Positions 8,843 through 17,546 of a DNA stretch of 64,000 nucleotides are shown here, one piece after another. A program made the translations under genes and the position numbers. The first letter of the stretch is position 1. Every line of letters begins with the position of its first letter. The stretch comes from Arcobacteraceae bacterium (GTDB taxonomy: Bacteria; Campylobacterota; Campylobacteria; Campylobacterales; Arcobacteraceae): positions 229,880-293,879 of the forward strand of contig JALNYH010000001.1 of the NCBI GenBank assembly GCA_023229945.1, written 5' to 3'. A model generated the notes under the pieces. That model was not told where the DNA came from and did no database searches. It was given only the letters and a program-made list of their open reading frames with translations.

Positions 8843-9895
8843 ATGGCAGATGATGAAGACAAAACCGAAGAACCCACCCAGAAGAAAATAGATGATGCCA
8901 AAAATGATGGCAATGTACCAAAATCTATGGAAATAGTAGGGGCTACAGTTTTATTTTTTGGGACATTATTCTTATTATTCTTTTCTGGGTTTTTATTTGT
9001 AGAAATTCAAAAAATGATGTTGTATATTTATTCTTTTATTGGTCAAGAAATAGATTCAAAAACATATTTACATATAATCTCTTACACATTTGAGTCTATT
9101 ATGTTTGCTATGTCACCATTATTGATTCTTATTTTATTTTTTGCTATTGTTTCAAATTTAGTTCAGTTTGGTTTAGTTGTAACACCTATTAAATTAAAAT
9201 TTGAAAAACTTGACCCTATAAAAGGTTTGCAAAATGTTTTTAGTTTTAAAAAGTTATTGGAGGCTTTGAAGCTAACTATTAAATTGAGTATAATTTTTAT
9301 TGTCATGGTTGTTTTGTTTATGATTTTTGGTAGTGATATTTTACAGATGATGGATAAAAGTTTGGGATATACATTGGAATCAATTCATGAGCTTTTAATA
9401 TATTTTTTATCTACAATTTTGCTAATTATTATAATTTTTGCTATAATAGACTATTATTTTACCCATTTTTATTTTATGAAGTCTCTTAGAATGAGTAAAC
9501 AAGAGATTAAAGATGAGTATAAAAATATGGAAGGGGATCCTTTGGTAAAGTCTAGGATTCGTCAAATTCAGATGAAAATGGCGATGAAAAGAATGATGTC
9601 AAGTGTTCCTGAAGCTGATGTGGTTATAACTAATCCAAACCATTATGCAGTTGCTTTACAGTATGATAATACTAAAAATGCAGCACCAAAGGTTGTTGCA
9701 AAAGGGATTGATTTCTTGGCATTAAGAATTAGGGAAATTGCTAAAGAGCATAATATTCCTATAATAGAAAATCCTCCTTTAGCTCGAGCTATTTATGCTC
9801 AAGTTGATGTGGATACAGAGATTTCTGAAGAGTTTTATAAAGCTATGGCTGAGATTTTTAGTTATGTTTATGAGTTAAAAAAAGGTAAAAAATGA
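8843..9895 (+). CDS. flhB: Flagellar export switch protein FlhB
   Basis: FlhB controls which substrates the flagellar exporter accepts. It starts with the family motif EDKTEEPTQKKIDDAKNDGNV, has four membrane segments between about 30 and 210, and a cytoplasmic C-terminal domain with the self-cleavage site N264-P265-N266-H267 (NPNHYAVAL). The usual motif is NPTH; the Asn-Pro pair and His are kept. RQIQMKMA precedes the domain as in other FlhB. Length 350 is typical. It overlaps the next gene by four bases. Confidence 0.95.
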   Translation: MADDEDKTEEPTQKKIDDAKNDGNVPKSMEIVGATVLFFGTLFLLFFSGFLFVEIQKMMLYIYSFIGQEIDSKTYLHIISYTFESIMFAMSPLLILILFFAIVSNLVQFGLVVTPIKLKFEKLDPIKGLQNVFSFKKLLEALKLTIKLSIIFIVMVVLFMIFGSDILQMMDKSLGYTLESIHELLIYFLSTILLIIIIFAIIDYYFTHFYFMKSLRMSKQEIKDEYKNMEGDPLVKSRIRQIQMKMAMKRMMSSVPEADVVITNPNHYAVALQYDNTKNAAPKVVAKGIDFLALRIREIAKEHNIPIIENPPLARAIYAQVDVDTEISEEFYKAMAEIFSYVYELKKGKK

Positions 9896-11886
9896 GATTA
9901 ATATTTGGTTTATTGTTTTCTATATGTATATTGTATGCTAATAAAAATTTTACATATAGTTTTATTGATATATCTGGACAACAAATTTCTCATTCACAAA
10001 AACAAAAAATATTGGATGGTTATGATCACTTAAATGCAATTGCAACAATTTTAAAAGAAGGTGATGTGGATGTAGCTTATGATAGGATTTTAGAATTAGA
10101 ATCAAATAATACTATAGATATATTAAAGTCTCCTATTATGATATTAAGAAGTGAGATTATGCTTAAAAAAGAGGCAAGAAGGTTTGCTATTGAAGGCGCT
10201 ATCTATCTTGAAAGAGCTATTAATTCATCTCAAATTCATGAAGATGATTTGCCGAGGGCTTATATGACTCTTATTGATTTATTGATAAAAATAAATAAAG
10301 TAGATGAGGCTCAATATTTCGCTGATATGTTGGAAAAAAGCTTTGATGACCCATTAGTAAATGCATATGGGAAAATTTATCAATCTAAAATTATCACCAA
10401 TAAAAAAGAATTTGAAAAAAGTACTAGAATGCTTTATGAAATTTTAACCCAAACAAAGAGTTTAGATGTAGCTACGGTAGTGGCTCATGAACTTTTTGAT
10501 GTATTTATTTTAAATGATCAAAAAGATAAAGCACATGAATTAATAAAGCAAGTTGTTGAGAACAACATACAATATTATGTAAATAATAGTTTTGAAGCAT
10601 TACAAAAAGTAAAAAAGCTTCAAGAAAATGGTATGGCTGAATTTGCAGCTAAAATTTTAGAAGCTATTTTAGAACAAACAAAAAATCCATTTTTAGTAGA
10701 AGAGTTTAAATTTCGTCTTGGTGTCGCTTATATGGACATGTACACTATAAATAGTAATTATTTATCAAAAGCAAAAGAATTATTTGAAGATATTTATAAT
10801 GACTTTAGAGATGGTAAGTATTCTGTGGAAGCCAAAATGAGTCTTGATGAGATTTTAATGCGTGAAAGAAGAATAGAACCTTCAGTTTTGGCTGAGCGTT
10901 ATCCAGAATCTTTTTCTATGGAACAAAAAGTTTTGCTTCAAGAGCTTTTAAATCTTGCTGATATTAAAGATTATGAAAATATATTAAGAGCCAAAAGTAT
11001 ATATGATAAGATACCAGACCCCATAGCAAAAAGATTTGGATATGACAACATACAAGAGTTATTTGATATTATAACGGCTCAGATGATAAAAGACTATTTA
11101 GCAAAAGATAGTTGTAAAGAATTGGTAGATGTTATTGATTACACAACTCCAAAAACTTTTCAAATACTTATAGAGGAAAAAAGTGTTTCAAGAGAACTTT
11201 TTAAATGTTTAGTAGATTATCCACATGAAAAAGCTTATTTTATTGCAAAAGAGAGTTTTAATAGTTCAAGAGATGCGGAAATATATCTTTATTTAGAACA
11301 AATTGCTTTGAATTTAGGTTTATTTGATGAGGCTTATGGGATGTCTCAGAAAGTTGACATGGTTGGAAATAAAGATATATTAAATCAAGAGTTTTTATAT
11401 AAATTTTTAATTCTTACACAAAAAAACGATCAATTCTTATTAGAGAGATTTTTCCAAAATACAAAGAATAACCCTATTTTAATAAATGCAAATTTGGAAC
11501 AACCTGTAATCATTGATTTTTATTATAGGTATTATTTCTATCTTTTAAATAATGGATTTAGTTTTGATGCATATGATATCTTACAAAAACTTTATAATAA
11601 GCAAATAGAATTTAAAGCTAGGGTTTATTCTCCTTTCGTAGAAATGGAGCTTGCTAAATATGAAAGTGATAAAAATAATTTTACTGAGGCTTTAGTATAT
11701 CTTGAAGAGGGATTAAGTAAAAGTAGATATATTAAGCCAGATTTGAAAGTACAACTTTTTTATGAAAAAGCAAAAAATCATAAAAGTTTAAATCAGGAAG
11801 ATTTAATGAAGGAATCAGTCCTCAAATGTACAGAAGTTGAAGGGCTTAAAGATAATTTATACCAACAAATGTGTAAAAGACTATAA
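9892..11886 (+). CDS. Exported helical-repeat (TPR-like) protein in flagellar operon; possible PflA-like motor protein
   Basis: A 664-residue protein with a signal peptide (about residues 1-17, LIFGLLFSICILYA) and long runs of paired amphipathic helices in the style of tetratricopeptide repeats (for example residues 60-330 and 520-640). I do not recognise an enzyme motif. It overlaps flhB by four bases and fliI by one, so it is locked into the flagellar operon. In Campylobacter the periplasmic TPR protein PflA builds a motor disk needed for rotation; size, export signal and context would suit a PflA-type scaffold, but this is inference only and no motif proves it. Confidence 0.7.
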   Translation: MRLIFGLLFSICILYANKNFTYSFIDISGQQISHSQKQKILDGYDHLNAIATILKEGDVDVAYDRILELESNNTIDILKSPIMILRSEIMLKKEARRFAIEGAIYLERAINSSQIHEDDLPRAYMTLIDLLIKINKVDEAQYFADMLEKSFDDPLVNAYGKIYQSKIITNKKEFEKSTRMLYEILTQTKSLDVATVVAHELFDVFILNDQKDKAHELIKQVVENNIQYYVNNSFEALQKVKKLQENGMAEFAAKILEAILEQTKNPFLVEEFKFRLGVAYMDMYTINSNYLSKAKELFEDIYNDFRDGKYSVEAKMSLDEILMRERRIEPSVLAERYPESFSMEQKVLLQELLNLADIKDYENILRAKSIYDKIPDPIAKRFGYDNIQELFDIITAQMIKDYLAKDSCKELVDVIDYTTPKTFQILIEEKSVSRELFKCLVDYPHEKAYFIAKESFNSSRDAEIYLYLEQIALNLGLFDEAYGMSQKVDMVGNKDILNQEFLYKFLILTQKNDQFLLERFFQNTKNNPILINANLEQPVIIDFYYRYYFYLLNNGFSFDAYDILQKLYNKQIEFKARVYSPFVEMELAKYESDKNNFTEALVYLEEGLSKSRYIKPDLKVQLFYEKAKNHKSLNQEDLMKESVLKCTEVEGLKDNLYQQMCKRL

Positions 11887-13193
11887 TGGTTGATTTTGAG
11901 AAATATATAAATTCACTTGATAGTGCAATGCTTGTTATTCCTTTTGGAAGAATAAAAAATATATCAGCAACTACAATTACCGCAAATGGGATAGATGTAG
12001 CTGTAGGGGATACAGTTAGAATAGAGTCTGAGTTGAATTTATACAAAGTTTTAGGAATGGTTACTTCTATAGATGGTGATTATTTCAAAATAGTTCCCTT
12101 TTCTTTTGTAGATGGATTTAGGATAAATGATAGAGTTTTTTTACAAAGAGAAGGTCTTAGTGTAAAGTGTGGCTATGGACTTTTGGGGCGAGTTTTAAAT
12201 GCTTTGGGAGAGCCAATAGACAGCCTTGGAAAGTTGTATGATGTACCTTTTAACGAACCAATAAATAAACCAAGTATTCCAGCACTTGACCGTGGAGTAA
12301 TTGATAAAGTATTTGCTACAGGCGTAAAAGCAATAGATTCTATGCTTACAAGTGGTAAAGGTCAAAAAGTTGGTATTTTTGCTGGAAGTGGAGTTGGAAA
12401 ATCAACTTTGATGGGGATGATAGTAAAAGGGTGTGTTGCTCAAATTAAAGTAATTGCACTAATTGGTGAAAGAGGGCGTGAGATACCAGAATTTATTCAT
12501 TATAATCTAGAAGGAAATCTTGAAAATACAGTGATAGTTGCAGCAACTAGTGATGAATCATCTTTGATGAGAAAATACGGGGCATTTACAGCTATGAGTA
12601 TTGCAGAGTTCTTCCGTGATAGAGGACATGATGTATTGCTTATTATGGATAGTGTGACAAGATTTGCTATGGCTCAAAGAGAAATTGGTCTTAGTACGGG
12701 TGAGCCACCAGTGAGTCGTGGATATCCGCCATCAGTTTTTTCACTTCTTCCACAGCTTATGGAAAGAGCTGGTAATAATAAATTAGGTTCAATCACAGCT
12801 TTTTTTACAGTTTTGGTCGATGGTGATGATATGAATGACCCAATAGCAGATCAAAGTAGGTCAATCCTCGATGGGCACATAGTTTTGACAAGAGAATTAA
12901 CCCAAAGTGGACTTTATCCTCCGATTGATATTTTGCAGTCAGCTTCAAGAGTTATGGATAAAGTTGTATTAAAAGATCATTATAATTGTTTTTTAAAGTT
13001 AAAAAAGGTATTATCTCTTATAAAAGAAAATGAAGTGCTAGTTCGAGTTGGTGCTTATAAGTCTGGGATGGATAAAGAGCTTGATTTGGCTCTTGCAAAA
13101 AAAGAGAAGATTTATACCTTTTTATCTCAGGCTCAAGAGGAAAAGTATGATTACGGAGAAACCGTAAAGTTATTGAAGGAGGTAGTATTATGA
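11886..13193 (+). CDS. fliI: Flagellum-specific ATP synthase FliI
   Basis: FliI is the hexameric ATPase of the flagellar export machine. It shows the F1-beta-like core: Walker A AGSGVGKST at 166-174, GERGREIPEF at about 197-206, Walker B LLIMDSVTRFAMAQREI, and GEPPVSRGYPPSVFSLLPQL. Length 435 is normal. The start overlaps the stop of the upstream gene by one base (TAATG). It ends overlapping flgL by four bases. The region PVSRGYPPSVF is a FliI/SctN-type signature and separates it from F1 ATPase. Confidence 0.95.
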   Translation: MVDFEKYINSLDSAMLVIPFGRIKNISATTITANGIDVAVGDTVRIESELNLYKVLGMVTSIDGDYFKIVPFSFVDGFRINDRVFLQREGLSVKCGYGLLGRVLNALGEPIDSLGKLYDVPFNEPINKPSIPALDRGVIDKVFATGVKAIDSMLTSGKGQKVGIFAGSGVGKSTLMGMIVKGCVAQIKVIALIGERGREIPEFIHYNLEGNLENTVIVAATSDESSLMRKYGAFTAMSIAEFFRDRGHDVLLIMDSVTRFAMAQREIGLSTGEPPVSRGYPPSVFSLLPQLMERAGNNKLGSITAFFTVLVDGDDMNDPIADQSRSILDGHIVLTRELTQSGLYPPIDILQSASRVMDKVVLKDHYNCFLKLKKVLSLIKENEVLVRVGAYKSGMDKELDLALAKKEKIYTFLSQAQEEKYDYGETVKLLKEVVL

Positions 13194-14347
13194 TTAATTT
13201 ATCTGACCAAATGATGCATAGATTAAGTAATCTAAATGATGAGTATAGAAGAGTAAGCTATCAAATGTCATCAGGAAAGATTTTAGAAAGAGGTAGTGAT
13301 GATAGTGTTGTTTTTTCTAAAGAACTTCATATCAATGATAGACTAAGAACTTATGATGGTCTAAAAAAACAAATTGAAAAAACAACTGCATATAATAATG
13401 TATCAGATATAAGTGTATCTCAAATTAAAACAACATTAGAATCAGTTCAAGTTGAGATGCTAAAAGCACTTAATGCTGGAATGGATCCAAGTGATAAAAA
13501 AGCTGTTGCAAAGTCAATGGAAGGTATGAGAGATAATCTTTTGATGCTTATCAATGAAACTGTAGATGGTGAGTATTTATTTAGTGGGTCTGATACTACA
13601 ATTCAACCATTCAAGAAAGCAGATGGTTTTGATATAGCTGGAGATCCTGAGTATGGTAAGATTGAATATCAAGGTGATGCAATACTTAGAGAAGTTGCAG
13701 TAGCTCCAAACAATTATCGTGATCGTGGTGTACATGGATTTGATGTGATGTTTTATACCACAAGTAGTGCAGTAAAAGGTGAAGCATTAACATTCAGTGC
13801 AACTGATAGAGTTGTTGATGGTGGTGGTTTGGAATGGAGAGTTGTTGGTACAGACTTACAGCAATATGATATTAATGGTAATGCAACAACAAATGTTTTA
13901 CCTATTACTGATAATCTTGACGGTACATATACAACAGACCCTATTACACAAGACGGATTATTACTTGAATCAAAAAGAAACTTTTTTGATGATATGAATC
14001 AAATCATTACAGCATTAAATGGTGTTGAGCCTGATGGTATGACTCAATTAGCAAGTGCTGATGCTCAAAATGAGGCTATTAGGGAAAAACTTGACAGTGT
14101 AAAATCAATTTATGATGCTTCAAATGTTGCCCATGCAAAACTTGGAGCTAGAAATAATATTTTTAATAATGCACTTGATAATGTTACAACTCAGCTTACG
14201 CATTTTAATATTTTGTATCAAGAAACAGCAGCTTCTGATATGGCAAAACTTGCTATGGAATCAAAAGCTTTAGAGATGACTTATTCAGCTCTTTATACAA
14301 CAATATCAAAAATGAATGATTTATCACTTATTAAATTTATAAGTTAG
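13190..14347 (+). CDS. flgL: Flagellar hook-filament junction protein FlgL
   Basis: FlgL is one of two junction proteins between hook and filament. The N-terminus follows the flagellin-type pattern (MMHRLSNLNDEYRRVSYQMSS, residues 8-28 in part, SGKILERGSDD) and the C-terminus has the matching helix (TAASDMAKLAMESKALEMTY). The 385-residue length includes a variable beta-rich centre (about 150-280). Overlaps fliI by four bases (ATGA). FlgK is not in the window. The FlgN-like gene at 1385 would be the likely chaperone. Confidence 0.85.
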   Translation: MINLSDQMMHRLSNLNDEYRRVSYQMSSGKILERGSDDSVVFSKELHINDRLRTYDGLKKQIEKTTAYNNVSDISVSQIKTTLESVQVEMLKALNAGMDPSDKKAVAKSMEGMRDNLLMLINETVDGEYLFSGSDTTIQPFKKADGFDIAGDPEYGKIEYQGDAILREVAVAPNNYRDRGVHGFDVMFYTTSSAVKGEALTFSATDRVVDGGGLEWRVVGTDLQQYDINGNATTNVLPITDNLDGTYTTDPITQDGLLLESKRNFFDDMNQIITALNGVEPDGMTQLASADAQNEAIREKLDSVKSIYDASNVAHAKLGARNNIFNNALDNVTTQLTHFNILYQETAASDMAKLAMESKALEMTYSALYTTISKMNDLSLIKFIS

Positions 14348-14363
14348 GTGATAGTAAAGTTAA

Positions 14364-16487
14364 ATGGATTTAATAAAAAGGATATTTTCAAAAGATTTAA
14401 TTACTGTTGCACTATTTGTAGCAATTCTTACTATTATAATAGTACCTTTGCCAAAAATGGCATTGGATTTCTTTTTGATTATATCCTTATCCATGGCTTT
14501 ATTGATTTTACTTATATCATTATATATTCAAAAACCATCTGATCTGACCACTTTCCCAACTCTTATTTTGATACTTGCTCTTTTTAGACTTGCATTAAAT
14601 ATTGCTACTACAAGATCAATCTTGAGTGAAGGGCACAATGGTCCAGACGCTGTTAGTTCTATCATATCAGCTTTTGGTGATTTTGTTGTTGGTGGAAATT
14701 TAGTTATTGGTATTATAGTATTTATCATATTGGTATTGATTAATTTTATGGTTGTAACCAAAGGTGCTACAAGGGTTGCTGAGGTAACTGCTAGATTTAC
14801 ACTTGATTCTATGCCTGGAAAGCAAATGGCTATTGATGCTGATTTAAATGCTGGCTTTATAGATGATATAGAAGCACAAAAAAGAAGAAAAGAGCTTATC
14901 TCTGAAGCGAATTTTTATGGAGCTATGGATGGGTCATCTAAGTTTGTCAAAGGTGATGCGGTTGCAGGTATTATTATTACGCTTGTCAATCTAATAGGTG
15001 GGCTTTTGATAGGAGTATTTCAACACGATATGGGTGTGAGTGAGAGTGGAGAAATATATACAATTTTAACTATTGGTGATGGTCTTGTTGCACAAATTCC
15101 AGCACTTATTTTATCTACTGCAACTGCTATTATCATCACTCGTTCAAATATGGATGAAGAGAGATTTGCAAATCAATCAATATCACAACTTATTAAAGAT
15201 AGTAAATCTTTAATGATAGTAGGTCTTGGTCTTTTATTATTTGGATTTTTACCAGGATTCCCTACGGGAATTTTATTTGTTATGGGTGTTCTTCTGATTT
15301 TTGTAGGATATACAATTTTTATGATAGATGAAAAACAAGATAATGCAGTCACAAGATTTTTCCAAACAACACCTTTAAAATCTCCAAAAGCAAAACTTGG
15401 AAGTGTTGAAGAATTAAAAGAACAAAAACTAAAAGCAACAAAACCAAACGAGAGTGAACTTTTGGAAAATATTATGAAAATGGATATTTTAGAACTTAAA
15501 CTTGGAATTAGGCTACTTAAGCTTTTACAAGGTGATAATGAATTACTTGATAAAATTAGAGGTATTAGAAAAACAATTGCTGGGGAACTTGGGTTTATTG
15601 TCCCACAAATAAAAATATCTGATGATGCTGGTTTAGATTATAACCAATATGCTTTACAGTTAAAAAGAATAAATATTGCCAAAGGAAATGTGGAAGTTGA
15701 TAAACTTCTTGCAATGGGTGGGATAAATGGTCAAAAACTAGAAGGCAAAAAAGTCAAAGAGCCAGTTTTTGGACTTGATTCTGTATGGATAAGTCCTGAA
15801 AATAAAGAAGATGCGTTGATGAAGGGATATACTGTTGTTGATGCAGCTACTATTATATCAACTCATATTAGTGAAATCATCAAAAAACATGCAGAAGATA
15901 TCATAACACGACAAGATATAGTTGATATAATAGATGGATTAAAAAAAGATTTCCCAGTTGTTATTGAAGAAGCTATGAAAGTGACCAGTTATGGAACATT
16001 ACTAAAAGTGTGTAAAGAACTTCTACATGAAAAAATACCAATTGTAGATATGCTCACCATCATAGAATCTGTGGCCGATATATCTGAATATACTAGAGTT
16101 CCAGATGTTTTAGTAGAGCATGTTAGAGCAAAACTCTATAGACTTATTACAGAAAAATTCAAAAATAGTGATGGAGTATTGCATATTGTTACAATCAAAC
16201 CAGAACTTGAGCAACAATTTATTACGAAATTAAAAGAACAACATGGTGTGACACAATTGCTTTTAAGTATAGGTGAAATCAATTCTTTAGTAACTAAAAC
16301 CAAAGAACTTGTAGTCAAAATTGAAGGTAATGGTACTCAAAAAGTTGTAATGGTTGTTGACCCACTTCTTAGAAAAAGAATTTCAGAAATTTTTGAGAAA
16401 TTTGGACTTGATGTGGCAGTATTAAGTCACGCAGAACTTGACTCAAGAGCAAACTTCTCAATAGATGGAACGCTAGAATTTAATTAA
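14364..16487 (+). CDS. flhA: Flagellar export gate protein FlhA
   Basis: FlhA forms the nonameric export gate ring. Eight membrane helices lie in the first 320 residues. The conserved FHIPEP-family signature is at about 137-164 (RVAEVTARFTLDSMPGKQMA, then IDADLNAG). The C-terminal cytoplasmic domain (about 350-707) is complete, with GINGQKLEGKKVKEPVFGLD and VADISEYTRVPDVLVEHVR. Length 707 is typical. It is the last gene of the flagellar run; the spacer behind it holds a degenerate heptad repeat and a promoter for argB. Confidence 0.96.
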   Translation: MDLIKRIFSKDLITVALFVAILTIIIVPLPKMALDFFLIISLSMALLILLISLYIQKPSDLTTFPTLILILALFRLALNIATTRSILSEGHNGPDAVSSIISAFGDFVVGGNLVIGIIVFIILVLINFMVVTKGATRVAEVTARFTLDSMPGKQMAIDADLNAGFIDDIEAQKRRKELISEANFYGAMDGSSKFVKGDAVAGIIITLVNLIGGLLIGVFQHDMGVSESGEIYTILTIGDGLVAQIPALILSTATAIIITRSNMDEERFANQSISQLIKDSKSLMIVGLGLLLFGFLPGFPTGILFVMGVLLIFVGYTIFMIDEKQDNAVTRFFQTTPLKSPKAKLGSVEELKEQKLKATKPNESELLENIMKMDILELKLGIRLLKLLQGDNELLDKIRGIRKTIAGELGFIVPQIKISDDAGLDYNQYALQLKRINIAKGNVEVDKLLAMGGINGQKLEGKKVKEPVFGLDSVWISPENKEDALMKGYTVVDAATIISTHISEIIKKHAEDIITRQDIVDIIDGLKKDFPVVIEEAMKVTSYGTLLKVCKELLHEKIPIVDMLTIIESVADISEYTRVPDVLVEHVRAKLYRLITEKFKNSDGVLHIVTIKPELEQQFITKLKEQHGVTQLLLSIGEINSLVTKTKELVVKIEGNGTQKVVMVVDPLLRKRISEIFEKFGLDVAVLSHAELDSRANFSIDGTLEFN

Positions 16488-16560
16488 TAGTTAATACCTA
16501 ACAATTAATAACTATTGTATCACTTCGAGATGTATTATTAGTTTTTTATTAGTTTTTGAG
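16486..16560. repeat. Degenerate heptad-arm repeat with one hairpin, downstream of flhA
   Basis: AATTAATA/TTAATAC-type units on the left and TTATTAG-type units on the right flank a hairpin ATCAC-TTC-GAGAT (16521-16533, approximate). It aligns with the left half of the element at 37115-37222 (ATCGC-TTC-GCGAT), with an A/A mismatch in the stem and without the second hairpin. The argB promoter starts at its right edge. Confidence 0.5.
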
Positions 16561-16566
16561 TATAAT
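16561..16566 (+). promoter_or_regulatory. Probable -10 box of argB promoter
   Basis: TATAAT lies 26 bases before the argB start, preceded by T-rich sequence (GTTTTTTATTAGTTTTTGAG), the periodic T-rich upstream pattern typical of Campylobacterota sigma-70 promoters, which lack a clear -35 box. Confidence 0.6.
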
Positions 16567-16591
16567 ATCATACTTTTAACGGGAGAAATAT

Positions 16592-17446
16592 ATGCAAAAA
16601 AAGTCTGCTCAAGTAAAAACACTTCTTGATGCTTTGCCTTATATCAAAGAGTTTAGTGGTGAAATAGTTGTTATCAAATATGGTGGTGCAGCTCAACTTA
16701 CACCTGAACTTAGAGATAAGTTTGCACAAGATATAGTTCTTTTGTCTCTTGTTGGAATCAAACCTGTCATAGTACATGGTGGTGGACCTAAAATCAATGA
16801 ACTTTTGGCAAAACTTGATATTAAATCAGAATTTGTTGATGGGCATAGAGTTACTTGTGAAGAGAGTATGAAGGTTGTTGAAATGGTTTTGAGCGGGGAG
16901 ATTAATAAAAATATTACATCTTTGCTAAACCATCATGGAGCAAAAGCTATAGGGATTAGTGGTAAGGACTCTAGCTGTATCAAAGCTGTACCAAAAGATA
17001 ACGGTAAGTTTGGCTACACTGGCAGTATTAGTCATATAAAAGCTGAAGTGATACACAACTTAATTGCAGAAAAGTTCATACCAGTAATTGCCCCTATCGC
17101 TGATAGTGCAATCGCTAATCACCCAGGATTTAATATAAATGCTGATATTGCTGCTAGTAAAATAGCAATTGCCCTAAAAGCAAAAAAAGTAATATTTTTG
17201 ACAGATACTATAGGTGTACTTGATAAAGAAAAGAATTTATTAAACTCACTTGATCGTGATGATGTAGCAAGATATAAAGCTGATGGTACAATAGCTGGTG
17301 GTATGATTCCAAAAGTTGATGCTTGTATAGATGCTATTTATAATGGTGTTCAAAAAGCTCATATAATAGATGGTAGAGTAGAACACTCAATATTACTTGA
17401 ACTTTTTACAAGTGATGGTATAGGAACACAATTTTTACAAAAATAG
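16592..17446 (+). CDS. argB: Acetylglutamate kinase
   Basis: ArgB phosphorylates N-acetylglutamate, the second step of arginine synthesis. Visible: VVIKYGGAAQ near residues 25-35 (phosphate-binding start of the amino-acid-kinase fold), VIVHGGGPKINELLAKL at 60-76, and the C-terminal IAGGMIPKVDACIDAI (about 230-245) typical of NAGK. Length 284 is normal. Start ATG follows CGGGAGAAA. It has its own promoter, and no other arg gene is adjacent, which is common in this phylum. Confidence 0.95.
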   Translation: MQKKSAQVKTLLDALPYIKEFSGEIVVIKYGGAAQLTPELRDKFAQDIVLLSLVGIKPVIVHGGGPKINELLAKLDIKSEFVDGHRVTCEESMKVVEMVLSGEINKNITSLLNHHGAKAIGISGKDSSCIKAVPKDNGKFGYTGSISHIKAEVIHNLIAEKFIPVIAPIADSAIANHPGFNINADIAASKIAIALKAKKVIFLTDTIGVLDKEKNLLNSLDRDDVARYKADGTIAGGMIPKVDACIDAIYNGVQKAHIIDGRVEHSILLELFTSDGIGTQFLQK

Positions 17447-17455
17447 ATATTATTT

Positions 17456-17529
17456 AGGTTGTAGGTTGTAGGTTGTAGGTTGTAGGGAGATGCTTTCCCT
17501 TTATCCTTCATCCTTTATCCTTCATCCTT
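17456..17529. repeat. Inverted heptanucleotide arrays between argB and thrC
   Basis: Left: four exact tandem copies of AGGTTGT (17456-17483) ending in AGGG. Centre: a short GGGA/TCCC hairpin. Right: alternating CCTTTAT and CCTTCAT units (17498-17529), also in seven-base phase. Left arm is purine-rich, right arm pyrimidine-rich, so the arms can partly pair. Confidence 0.8.
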
Positions 17530-17546
17530 ATTACTAAAGGAAAAGA

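Noticed and set aside
14348..14542. 64-codon frame at the start of flhA
   Set aside because: Shadow frame of flhA; the flhA frame has the conserved FlhA sequence.
17456..17529. Short repeats resembling a CRISPR array
   Set aside because: Units are seven bases with no spacers and no cas genes nearby; this is a tandem array, not CRISPR.
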